From Plantago elongata (Eukaryota > Streptophyta > Magnoliopsida > Lamiales > Plantaginaceae): DNA of 40,400 nt. Each line of letters opens with the position of its first letter. Within the stretch, counting starts at the first letter, position 1. The notes under the pieces were generated by a model. That model saw only the letters and a program-made list of their open reading frames with translations. It was not told where the DNA came from and ran no database searches. The stretch is taken from assembly GCA_036897095.1 (NCBI GenBank), contig JAYMSP010000841.1, forward strand, positions 1 through 40,400, in the 5' to 3' direction. Both the position numbers and the translations under genes were made by a program. This document shows positions 13,201-25,300 of the stretch, in pieces.

Positions 13201-16200
13201 GAGTAAATAATGCATAATACATTCCTACATGCTTTTATGATCTTCGTAGAAATGCAAAAATGTCAATTAGTTCTGTACCCTCTTTTTTCATGCCTCGGAG
13301 AAATTACGTGCTTGATATTTCTCTGTGCCAAATGTATTACTAAGAGGAAGACGTTCTTATATTTCTTATGAACCTATTATTAAACAAAACCATCCTTGTC
13401 ATTTTCAATATTCTATTTTTCCCTTTTCATTACTTGTTTGGAACTTTCTATAATTAGCTGCCTTATACTATATGATCCTCTATTGGTGTATTCTCAGGGT
13501 GATGTTTTCCTCATTTGCTCGAATGCCATGCAATACAATGAACCGGGTACCATATACCACAAGCAGGTAGTGGCTCTGGTTCTTGATTCTACTTATTGTT
13601 GTTTTAGCAACATGGTAATTTCATTCTAATGCTTTGGATAGGCACGGTCTATTAGAGAGTTGGCAAAAAAGAAATTTGAGAAGATAAGGCTAAGAGCCGA
13701 AAGCCCGGAGAAAGAGACCGTTCCTGAGAAGATGATTTCTACTACCATTACGAAGAAGCAAATATCAGAATCTGTTAGCCGGGTGCTGAATGATCCAGTG
13801 GGCTCTGATTTCTCATCTGGTACCACTCGTTCTGCGCCAGTTGATGTCCCTATACATGATGAAAACTGCCGTCAAACTCATAGCATCTCGCTTTCTGCAC
13901 CAATTGATGTCCCTATACCTGAAGATAACCGTCGTTCCACATATAGCATCTCACTTTCTGCATCAATTGATGCCCCTATACCTGAAGATACCCGTCGTTC
14001 CACATATAGCATCTCACTAGCTTGTCCTGCTCCTAGCTCAGAGTCTTTATTCGCAACTTCTGAAGAAGAAAGCAAACATCTGATTCCTGTACGTTCTAAC
14101 ATTAAGCATATTTTACTAATTATTCTGCACCATTCTTTCTCATGGGAGTCCAACTTCTTTTTTCCGTCAGGTAGGACTTTATTCAGATCATGCATATGCC
14201 AGGAGCCTGTCTCGATTCGCTGCCACCCTTGGATCTGTTGCCTGGAAAGTTGCTGCAAACAGGATTGAACAGGTACTACCTGCAGACGTTAAGTTTGGTC
14301 GAGGTTGGGTAGAAGAGTACGAACCACCTCCAACTTCTTTTAGGCTAAGAGATTGTGTTGTGGAAGAACCAGATTTCTTTGCAAAAGTGCAGCCACCTGT
14401 GGATCCTTGGAGGACTCAAGATATCCCCCTTCTTTCAGATTCTTCAAAGGGAAGCTTTGAGCAAAAATCACAATTCGCTGTTTCTGATGGAATCAGACCT
14501 CCCATGGCTCCATGTACTACTGCTTCTCTTCCTGTCAAGGATCATGTAATCAGATTGAATCCTTCTGGACAAAATCCATCTTTCTCTCGTGGGCCTAATT
14601 CATGGGGTTCTGTCAACTTCAATTACCAGCGCCAAACCTTGCAACCAAGGCCTGCTGTTAAATCTGATCAAAGGCTTCCAAAGCAAGTTGAATTAAATGG
14701 GCCACCTGATTTCAATAAAAATATGGCTGAATCATTTCAGCACAGAAAAAATTCCACAGATTCGGTTATGGAAGCTTCTAGGGTGATGGACTTCAATTCA
14801 GGGAACACTAGCTTTACAACATCTAGGTCTTTCAGTAAGCTGGATGCTAATGAAATTGGTGGAAGGTTGGCTCATAGGAATTTTCTTGATGCAGAATCAC
14901 TTGAGCACAAACAGATCTCTAAGGGTCCAAATATGGAAGCGTCTAGGTTGATGGAGTCGGGAAACGCTAGCTTTCCACCATGTAGGTCTTTGAAGCAGCT
15001 TGATAATAATGGAATTGGTGGAGATATGTCTGATAGGAAATTTTTAAATGCACAATCACTTGGGCACAGACAGATTTCTAACGCTCCAGATACAAAAGCA
15101 TCTAGGTTGACGGACTTCAGTTCAGGAAATGCTAGCCTTTCACGATGTAGGTCTCTTAAGCAGCCTGATAGTAATGGACTTGCTGGGTTGGCTGATGGGA
15201 GATTTGTTAATGCAGAATCACTTGAGCGCGCACAGATTTCCAAGGGTCCAGATAGAGAAGCGCCTAGGTTGATGGACTCCAATTCGCGAAATGCTAGCTT
15301 TCCACGATCTATGTCTTTTAAGCAGCATGATAGTAATGAAATTTCTGGAGTGTTGGCTGATGGGAGATTTGTTAATCCAGAATCACTTGAGCATAGACAG
15401 ACTTCCAAGGGTCACGATATGAAAGCGTCTAACTTGATGGACTTCAATTCAGGAAATACTAGCTTTCCACCATCTACGTCTTTTAAACAGCTTGATTGTA
15501 ATGGAATTGCTGTCGGGTTAGCTAATGGGAAATCTGTTCATTCTGCATCATTTGAGCACAGACAGATCCGCAAGGACCCAGATATGGAAGCGGCTAGGTC
15601 AGTAGACTTCAATTCAAAAGATACTAGCTTTCCGCCATATAGGTCTTTTAAGCAGCATGATAGTTATGGAATTGTTGGAGGGTTGGCTGATGGGATATCT
15701 GTTCATACTGGATCATCTGAGCACAGACAGATTCACAAGGGTCCAGATATGGAAGTGACTAGGTCAGTGGACTTCATTACGAAAAATACTGGCTTTCCAC
15801 CATCTAGATCTTTTAAGCCGCTTAGCAATGGAGTTATTGAAAGGTTGGCTGATGGGAAATCTGGTACTATGGCAGCCTGTTTGCCTTCCAATATGGTGAA
15901 TCCATCTAATCGCAATTTTGAACAGGGGCAGGGTCTTAGTGACCCGGTACAGTTAATGAGAGTGATGGCTGAAAAGGCTCAAAGCCAACGTCAATACTCT
16001 AACGAGACACTGGCTGCTACCCACAAGGTTTTTCTGTCAGAACCATCATCAAGCAGCATGTTGGAAGCACCAGGAACATTCCCAATGAGAGTAGTCAACA
16101 GTCAAAACCAGCAAATAGTTTACCCACAGTTTACGAGTACTGAGCTATCCAGATCGCAGATGCTGCCTTGGTGGAACCTTGGCCCACAAACTCTTCCAGT

Positions 16201-16324
16201 GCAGAAGCCAAAATCCTTTCAACCAGACTTAAATGTTGACTTCCAGTCTTCGGGTTCTCCTGGGCGACCACCTTCTAGTGTTTCAATGGATTCTCAGCAG
16301 CCTGATTTAGCTCTTCAACTCTAA
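10270..16324 (+). CDS. Plant bromodomain protein (BRD1/2/13-like), with expanded C-terminal repeats
   Basis: Bromodomains bind acetyl-lysine on histones; plant proteins of this type (Arabidopsis BRD1, BRD2, BRD13) are subunits of SWI/SNF chromatin remodellers, so a nuclear role is expected. Exons: 10270-10671, 10914-10965, 11073-11127, 11213-11258, 11347-11445, 13498-13566, 13642-14088, 14171-16324; phases agree and give 1107 residues. Seen in order: basic AT-hook-like RMRGRPRK, acidic/lysine-rich tracts, bromodomain at about residues 152-256 (YGVYAEPADPEELPDYYDRI, NPMDFATLRKKL, CSNAMQYNEPGTIYHKQA, with the acetyl-lysine-binding Asn in MQYN), three 21-residue repeats (about 305-367), the conserved block SLSRFAATLGSVAWKVAANR, seven 53-55-residue repeats (about 590-955), and C-terminus QQPDLALQL. 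The donor of exon 1 (GAG|GTCAAT) is weak; GAG|GTTTAT at 10624 is an in-phase alternative. The 2-kb intron 5 holds no gene. It seems longer than relatives because of the repeats. Confidence 0.93.
11446..13497 (+). other. Large intron 5 of the bromodomain gene
   Basis: This 2052-bp intron interrupts the bromodomain between LEQFE and GDVFLIC. It is AT-rich and has no long open frame. The segment from about 12685 to 13002 has loosely inverted ends (GGGTTGTTTGGAAG and CTGTTTTAAACACCCC) that recall a degraded transposon, but I found no target duplication. Confidence 0.6.
13831..14019 (+). repeat. 63-bp coding tandem repeat, three copies
   Basis: Copies start at 13831, 13894 and 13957 and encode variants of SAPIDVPIPEDNRRSTYSIS. 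The period is exactly 63 bp, so the frame is kept. Copies 2 and 3 are nearly identical and copy 1 is more diverged, which suggests stepwise duplication. The encoded stretch is Ser/Pro/Asp-rich and likely disordered, just after the bromodomain. Confidence 0.92.
14768..15870 (+). repeat. 159-165-bp coding tandem repeat, about seven copies
   Basis: Unit starts by sequence are 14768, 14933, 15092, 15254, 15419, 15584 and 15749, giving periods of 165, 159, 162, 165, 165 and 165 bp, always a multiple of three. Each unit contains the pattern M-E-A-S-R-L-M-D-F-N-S-G-N, then FPPxRSFKQLD, then GLADGRFVN, then ESLEHRQISKGPD. The last unit is partial. The array covers about one third of the last exon of the bromodomain gene; the reading frame is open throughout. 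Confidence 0.95.
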
Positions 16325-17455
16325 AACAGTGTATATACATTTCAGTGTAAGAAGGGAGTGTTGTAGTTATCTTGGTATCTCATCTTCTTTGTTGCGTTGT
16401 GCTTCTGTGAATCATGTTTTGAGTAAGATAAAGCTATGTTACCCTTATTATCGGTCTGGACTCTGGAGACGACTCTTCAAGCTACCACGAATTATTGTTC
16501 TTTATTGTACACCGTTATCCTTGTTATATTCCTTTTGAAGTAGGACACCGATGCATAAGTTGGGAGTTGTGTTGATTGTTTTATTAGTGATACTGCTAGG
16601 GGATAAAGATAGTTGAGTAGATGATATGTTTCTGGTGCAAATTTGCAGCTTCTGGCGCCGTAGTTTGTACTCCGCATTGTTCCTGAATTGAGGCAATTAT
16701 GCATTTTACGTTACCCAGGGCACTTGTTCATTTTTTTAAATCGTTCATGTGCTTACTTAGTTTCTAATGGTCTGTTCAATTGTGCATCTGTATTCTGCAT
16801 TTGTCTACTCAATGGTTCTTCTGTTCTGCATTTGTCTACTCAATGGTTCTTCTGTTCACTCACAAAACGGACCTGTGCGTGCTTACGAAATTCAGGCCTC
16901 ACGCTGTTTTTTAAGCTGTCGTCAATGTCTGATTTGATCCTGTTTGTAAATTGTTGTTTAGTAAGTGCACAAGACAGGTATCTGGATTAATTTCTAAATT
17001 TGGCCAAATTCTTTTTATTCTGGAACATATGAAGTATGAACAAGCATTTTGTTGCTCGGATCCTGGAAAGCAAGTTAATATGGACCTCAATAAACATGTA
17101 GATGGAACATGGCTTATGCATGATACTTGTCTGCAATGATCTCTAAAGTCACAAGCATTTCATCACAATCAAGGTCCAGAAGGGAGCTTAATGAAAATCA
17201 ATTGGGAAGTAAATCCAGGAAATGATATAAGCCATAGATAACGATTCAGCACAGGCATATTCTAACGAAAAACGAACCATGGCAAGCAAAACATTTATAG
17301 AAACTTCAAGACGTCTGCAATAGTATTAGCACATGAAATTCAAAAGAAATCCATGTAATTAGGATAGTAGTACTGGAGAGATTATTTAACAGTAGGAATT
17401 TACAAATTCTTCTCAAGACTGGACTATATACATGGCAACCCTGGCATTCCCCATT
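16325..17455. other. Convergent 3' flanks of the bromodomain and ATG8 genes
   Basis: The 3' UTR of the bromodomain gene (+) and that of ATG8 (-) must both lie here. A perfect 31-bp direct duplication (unit beginning TTCTGCATTTGTCTACTC) occurs at 16793-16823 and 16824-16854. No further gene is recognised. Confidence 0.6.
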
Positions 17456-18993
<1,538 letters not shown>

Positions 18994-19141
18994 CGCTTCC
19001 AGTAAACGAAGATTGGAGAAGCTGCAAAAACACGAAGACAAATTAGGGTTTCCTGCCCTAATTATAGAGAGAGAAGGAGAAGAGGTTTGTTTACTTACCA
19101 AAGAGAAGAGAAAGAGAGAGATTTTGATATTATCCTGTGAG
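18994..19141 (-). other. ATG8 5' UTR with leader intron
   Basis: On the minus strand a CT-rich leader ends at CTCTTCTCTTTG|GTAAGTAAAC (donor; exon edge 19099). The acceptor TTTTTGCAG|CTTCTCC leaves a second leader exon at 18994-19021. The intron is therefore about 19022-19098. The transcription start is inferred from the CT-rich run and is not precise. Leader introns are common in plant housekeeping genes. Confidence 0.7.
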
Positions 19142-20043
19142 TGAGGTGGACAATTATAAAACCAAAAACACACTATTTTGCCACAAATATGATCATTGCT
19201 TTGCTTGCGTATATTGCTTACCTTGCTCTACCTCCAATTTGCTCTATACCCCCTTTAACTATTATTATACTTCACCCGTCTCAAAACACGATGAACTTTG
19301 ATATCAGAACATACGCATATTAAGAAAGGATTACAATGTGAGAATACACTACTACGTCACATGTAACGGAAAAATATCATTACATTTTTATATGAGTCCA
19401 GTTTTAATTAAATGAAGTATTCGATTGTAAAATATTTATATTTGTCCACTTAAATATGCTATGCTTGTTTTTTTTGCCATCTAGTTATAAAAAATGGAAA
19501 AAGTACATGAATGTAAAAAGTGTCGTCGTTCTCTGAATTGTGCTTTAACGATTGAATTAGAGGTTGGGTAGGTATGAATTGACCTAAATTGAGTTAATTA
19601 ATTAATATGCTGACAATTTGTAATGTATGATAAACATTTTGAATGGTATAAAATTAGATAGTATTTTTTTATAAAAATTTAGAGAAGATAAAATTATAAC
19701 AACATTTGACATGGCTTTCTTGATGAGACACGGTTTTGTATTGCATATGTTTTGGTGGCAACGATCAAAATGGTAGATAAGAAAGAGACGAGGAACAACG
19801 ATTTCAAGAAAGTGTTTATATTGTTTTTTCCAGACTTGATGTGGTTTTAATGCACAGTAGTATCTCTCAAGTAAGCAGCAATGATAGATATCCAATTTTT
19901 CACAACAAAAGTTTTCAATGCTCTGGTAGATAACCACTTGTGATCTCTTCAGTAACGATTTTTAATGTTCAAGGACTAATGAATGATGAAGTTAGCTCTG
20001 TCTAACAATCACTACAATCTAAGTTAATCCAGCTTATGAACGC
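19142..20043. other. AT-rich intergenic DNA
   Basis: This lies between the ATG8 promoter side and the F-box pseudogene. A degraded Tc1/mariner-type end (TACTTCACCCGTCTCAAAA at about 19270) is the only recognisable signal. No gene is supported; the open stretch at 19602-19937 (-) shows no domain. Confidence 0.45.
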
Positions 20044-21165
20044 TCACCAAGCTCTCCTCACCCAAAACAGCCTGGAAGGTATATACATGTCAAATACCCT
20101 GTGTCGGGCCGGATCGGATGCCAAGCATGCCAACTGACCATTGCTCATCGCGGAGAGTAGCCATTCGCCATTCTTCCACGGTAGGATAGGCTGGATGTGA
20201 TCATCTTGCCGAATTACAAATTGTTTGCTCCAAGATTCCTCCACATCATATTCTCTCATCACCCATACCTCAACCACCGATCCTCATAGTACTCTTGAAT
20301 CGCAGCAAGGCACCCATTTAGGTTCCTGAGCATTCTATAACCCCAACCACCATCACTGGGATTCAAACAATCAGGAAGCTCCAACCTTCCAAACACCTCC
20401 CTGTTTATGTCAAACGAAACAATAATATTGTTGAGCCCTTGATCCGGCAGCTTCATGAAGTTGATAGTGCATGTGTACCAGTGACAAACACCATTAAGGA
20501 AGACGTGAGATGATGGTTTATATAGGTCGTAATTTGCAGGCAGTGTAGGATACCAATCAACTTCCCTCCAAGCATTAGTCCTTGAACTGTAGACATAAGC
20601 CAAGACATAGAACGACAATTGGTTCTCGTAACTGCGAGGCCTAATCAACACTGCCTTGAAATCACCATTACTCGAGAGACCAAATCTGCATCCTTCCAAT
20701 CCTTCACCATGCCCTGGTGGCGAAGCGTAGGGACATGCTGGAAGGAGTTTGAATTCCTTCAAAGCCGGATTGCATAAATTGAACCTCTCATAATGATGGC
20801 TTATGACATCAAGGCCATTGAATGGCCCCCAAACATAAACTCGTGGTGGGATATACACACTAGTTTTACCAAGAAAAGAAGATTCAATATCTTTCAGGAA
20901 TGGGATAGATAGATTCGGGTGCAACTTGTCAAGATTTGGAGAATCTGGATTGTGGAAAGAAAGTACATCTTTGTCTTTTTATATCGCAGAATTAACAAGA
21001 TGCCGCCTCTTTTCTGCTGTCTAAGATGTCTGTTGATGAATGTTGGAGTTTCTATAAGAGCACACCAGGACTTTGAACCACACCTGAATCGCAGGAGTGA
21101 TTGCACTGGCAAGTGTGCTAAAATTTCAACTTCCATATCCTCTGGTAATACTACCTTTCGTCCAT
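20044..21165 (-). pseudogene. F-box / F-box-associated (FBA) protein pseudogene
   Basis: Intact relatives are SCF ubiquitin-ligase adaptors whose F-box binds SKP1 and whose FBA domain binds the target. On the minus strand the F-box is readable at 21136 down to about 21000 (VEILAHLPVQSLLRFRC, KSWCALIETPTFINRHL). The reading then changes frame near 20980 and continues with FBA features (DVLSFHNPDSPNLDKLHPN, FNLCNPALKEFKLLP, GFGLSSNG-like CRFGLSSNGDFKAVLI, HVFLNGVCHWY, IIVSFDINREVFGRLELP). A second frame change near 20270 leads into EVWVMREYDVEESWSKQFVI and the stop at 20044. The upstream ATG at 21165 is in a different frame from the F-box, perhaps a third break. All parts are in the normal order and there are no introns. 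The total of about 1.1 kb fits a full-length gene, so decay is fairly recent. Confidence 0.88.
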
Positions 21166-22372
21166 GTCACATACATTTACAAGCATTAATTGTCCAAATT
21201 CTTTCCGCTACAACTTTGAATATCCTGGCATTAATCGCCTTCAATCAGGTGCTAAGATTTTTCCAGAGGTTATTGAGATGATCACCTGCGGAAAGAATTT
21301 GATGGTCATGGGCGTGCTTACTTTTCTTGTTTCGTTTGTTTTGAGACTCGACCCTGGCTCGTAGAGTGTGTGTCATGGGAGCTGCAAAAGTGATCAAACC
21401 AAAGTTGAAAGATACAGAGATAAGAAGGGTAAGACAAAAAACTGCAGTTCACGTAGAGATTGTAGATAAAAGATGGGTAGAAGCAATTGAGTGCTGACAG
21501 ATGAGATAAAGCCACAAAAACATACTAGAAAATTAAGGCTTCACCGACAGGATACATATAGCACAACTGAAATCCAATGAATCTCTAATTCAGACAGAAT
21601 CAATACATAGTAAGCATAAAGGTTGATTGATTCCATTGCCTACTTGTACATGTCTACTGTAGTGTTCTAATATGTTTCCGATTTCAGATTGGCTTTTCAA
21701 TATGTTTCCAGGTCGGCTATAGGGTTAGTTATAACTTAGAGGAGTTGTTGTACTTAAAAAAATTCAGCATGTCTACATAAAATATAGGCTTCGAATGGTG
21801 AATCAACAGCGGACATTACAAGTATACACAAAATATAAGACTTAGTTTTCGGAATTACTGCTCTCTTAGTAACTTATACTATTTCAGATTACAAATCAGT
21901 GTTTCCCCTTCAGAACACCATGCTAAGGAAACAAGTGCAATCAAACACAAGATTAATAGCCATTATTCCAAGATTCGGAAGGCAAAATATGTACTGCAGA
22001 AGACAGCACATGTTATTGCTGAAAAATACAGGTTTATTAGTATTAGTCTATCACTTCTAGCATTTCAGCAAAACAAAACTCAACACTAAAACCTATGTAA
22101 ATCTGCTCTGCTATAACAATATTAATTTCTCCTCAGCTAAAATAGAGAAGATTTCTATTATAGCCCCTCTCCCTCTCTTACACACACATATACATGTTAC
22201 ATGTAAATATTACGTACACATACAAAAAAGAAAGGAAAAAGACTCCTATAGTCTCGTAGCACTGTCCCGAGATAGGACCTGACGTGATGCAGAACAACAA
22301 ATCTGCACTTTGTGGAACAATACCACATTTACCATTTATTTGTAGCAAATGCAGATTGCAAGGAAATGGTTA
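21166..22372. other. Intergenic DNA and 3' flank of the galactosyltransferase gene
   Basis: No gene recognised. The right part (about 22100-22372) should include the 3' UTR of the minus-strand galactosyltransferase gene. The left part is the upstream flank of the F-box pseudogene. Confidence 0.45.
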
Positions 22373-25300
22373 TCAGAAAGATGCGCTCCACAGTGTTTTC
22401 TCTCCTTCCCCACATCTTCGGTGAACCTCCTTTATCCTATCAGCAGAATTGCAAATTCCACTGCAGCTCCAGTCGAATGAAGCAACACAGATGTTGCCTG
22501 CTTGTGCTTTCCACTCACAATCTGCACATGAGGAAAAACAGAAAATAATAAGCATCTTACTTTCCATAATCCACATTACCAGCCGTATTTATTGCACGAT
22601 ACTTCTTCACTATAGGTCGCGGAGAATTCTTCTATGCTTTGAACATGAAAATTGATATATGTATTATACTTTTTCTTTCCACATGTACAATATTTTGGGT
22701 ATGCCATATGCAGTTAGAGTTAGATTTGTGGCATGCAGTTTTGTCGTATGAAGGTAAAAGTACATGCTCACGCCTCACAGTGACATCATTACCATTCTGT
22801 CGCTTTTTGGCATTTCAAACCACCTTAATCAACTACTTCTCCAGTATGGAGAGTCGAACTTGTATTTGCATTTGCATGTGGTCTGTTACGACTTTCATGG
22901 GGATACCATGATATACATTCCACGGATAATAGGGTATTATGGTAAATACTCGAGAAAACATCCTCAACTTGTGCTTGCTTAACAATAGGGTACTATGGTA
23001 AATGCTAGAATAGTGAACTATTCTTGTCGTTGGCTATAGCGCAATTATACATTAGCTTACTAAACCAAATCATATCAGATAGCACACTTATGGTATCATC
23101 ATAAACGATAATATGACACCACAGCTTAACACCACATTACAGAGTGTGGTTTCCAAATGAGTTCAAAGGGTAACAGTCTCACACAGTAAAAGTTCAGTAA
23201 TAGCAGAAAGCATTAGTAACACTATAATGTTGTAAACTTGTGCCATTTAAAGAATAATTCAACGGCCAAATCGAAGATAAATTTAACGGGTTCAGTTATT
23301 GGAAGAACGAAAACAATAATGATGCCAACTATAAATCTATAGACTAGTCCAAAATGTGGAGCATATGCAGATGTTATCTTACAGTTTCAGTTAAGGTTGT
23401 GTCAACATAGCAGCTGTAATTGCAAGAATTTAGTGTAGTTTGGTAACTTGATGAGACCTTAAGAACATGCAGGGGCGGCCCAACTCTTTTGGGCGCCTGA
23501 GGCAAACTTTCTTCGGGGGCTTAATACGAACATAAAAATGAGTCCTTTATTCGAAAAACTTCTTGCATTTGTACAAAACTACTTATCAAATTTTTGTATT
23601 CAAGTTTTTTAATAAATCAATTTCTATCCATAAAGTTGCCAATCCAAAGGATGATGGGAAGTATGAACCAGGAGAAAACAATGTATTTTCTTACGTAGTT
23701 GACTAGATGTGTTGTGATTTTTATTTAGAAACTTTGGATTTAACAAAATTACTTTGACACGGCAGCAAGGAATAAATGAAAGACCCAATCAAGATTTAGT
23801 TTAGAATTTAAATAGCAGAATTATAATTTTTACCGTTTCAATATAGAAAATGAAGAGACAAGGCAATTATTAACTCTTAACGGATTTTGACTAATAAAGA
23901 TAAATTCAATCCTTCATCTAATCAAACTTAATTGCCTATTAAAAGTAAATCTACTTCATTTATTAACTCGAACTTAGCTAATTTATTTATGCACCTAATT
24001 AAAGATTAAGATGTAGATATGGGGCCTTCTAAATTTTTGGGCCTTAGGCGGTGGCCTCACATGCCTATTGGGCTGGGCCGCCCCTGAGAACATGTCCCTA
24101 TATATTTTCTTGCTTCAGAGCAAATCGTGTCACCGTATGGGATCGCATGTAGGTCTCTAAGACTAAGAGAAAATTCTTTATGAATGAAGATATCTAAAAT
24201 GGAATGGATGGCCTTAAGAGTAATCTGCATGGTCGACTTTCTAAACAAATAAAACTCTGGTTAAGTGGCAGGTGCAGATTAAAATTTTGATTAACAAGTT
24301 TCACATGCTTAGACAATTTCAACACCTATCACACAAGCCAGTCAATTTCCTCACTTATTATTTACAGCTATGCTTTTAATTACTGAGGTTATAGTCCAGC
24401 TACCACACATATTTGCAGTTTCTCATACCTGGTGGTGTCCCACAGCATAATCGGCGGTCATCTATATGCTCTACATCCAGCCCAATGAGCCAAGATCCCA
24501 ACGACACATCCTCATTCGTATATTTGTGCAGCAAATGCCTGAAAAGAGCATTCAGTTATAAACTGACAAACTAAATAACAGAAACACCAGAAACAGGCCA
24601 AAGGTAAATCCTCACTGGTTAATTGATATATAAGTAGCCAAGTCTTTAGATATAGCATAGAGTTGGCCTGTAGCATGACGGAAATATTTGTTTCCTTGTT
24701 CCCCAAATTTCCAGTACTCAGGTTCATGATATCTTACTCCCCTATCAGGATAAACCAAGGACCAGTAATGAATATGAGTATACCAGACTACTAAACATTT
24801 ATGGCGTGATAGTAATAACTTAATCCATAAATAGAACGTTCTCATGCTTACTTCTGTGCCAGGACGGGGCCTGATTTCATGCATCCAATGTACACCCTCG
24901 GCTTTGAACGATGCCTTGCTAGGGTTGCCCCCAGGGTTGCTGCGTGAGAAACATCATAAAGTCAATATATCTAAAAATATTAGAATCTGACAAGGCTATT
25001 GCTAAGTATATACCTATATTTACATGTACATCATCATCAACTTTAACGTAGAAATCTGCATCCCACATTTGAACTGCAGTCGTAAAATACGTCTTTGTCT
25101 TGGCTGATAGTTCTAGGTAACCCTCGACATGATCCTGAACAATAATGGGTCAGTAATTTAGTATCATACGCCTAACTTGCCACAATAGAAGCATATTGGT
25201 TTTCAGTTGCAGGTGCACAAACAAAGCATTTAAATATTTGGGAAGTCTGAGGAAGGGGCACAGAAGACGAGTACTATAAAATTACCAATCTCAGAAAATC

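Noticed and set aside
14872-15408. A 178-codon open frame on the minus strand
   Set aside because: It is the antisense shadow of the tandem repeat array in the bromodomain gene; its own repeats simply mirror the sense repeats.
19270-19320. Possible second Stowaway-like element near the ATG8 promoter
   Set aside because: Only one degraded end (CTTCACCCGTCTC) is visible and no matching right end could be placed.
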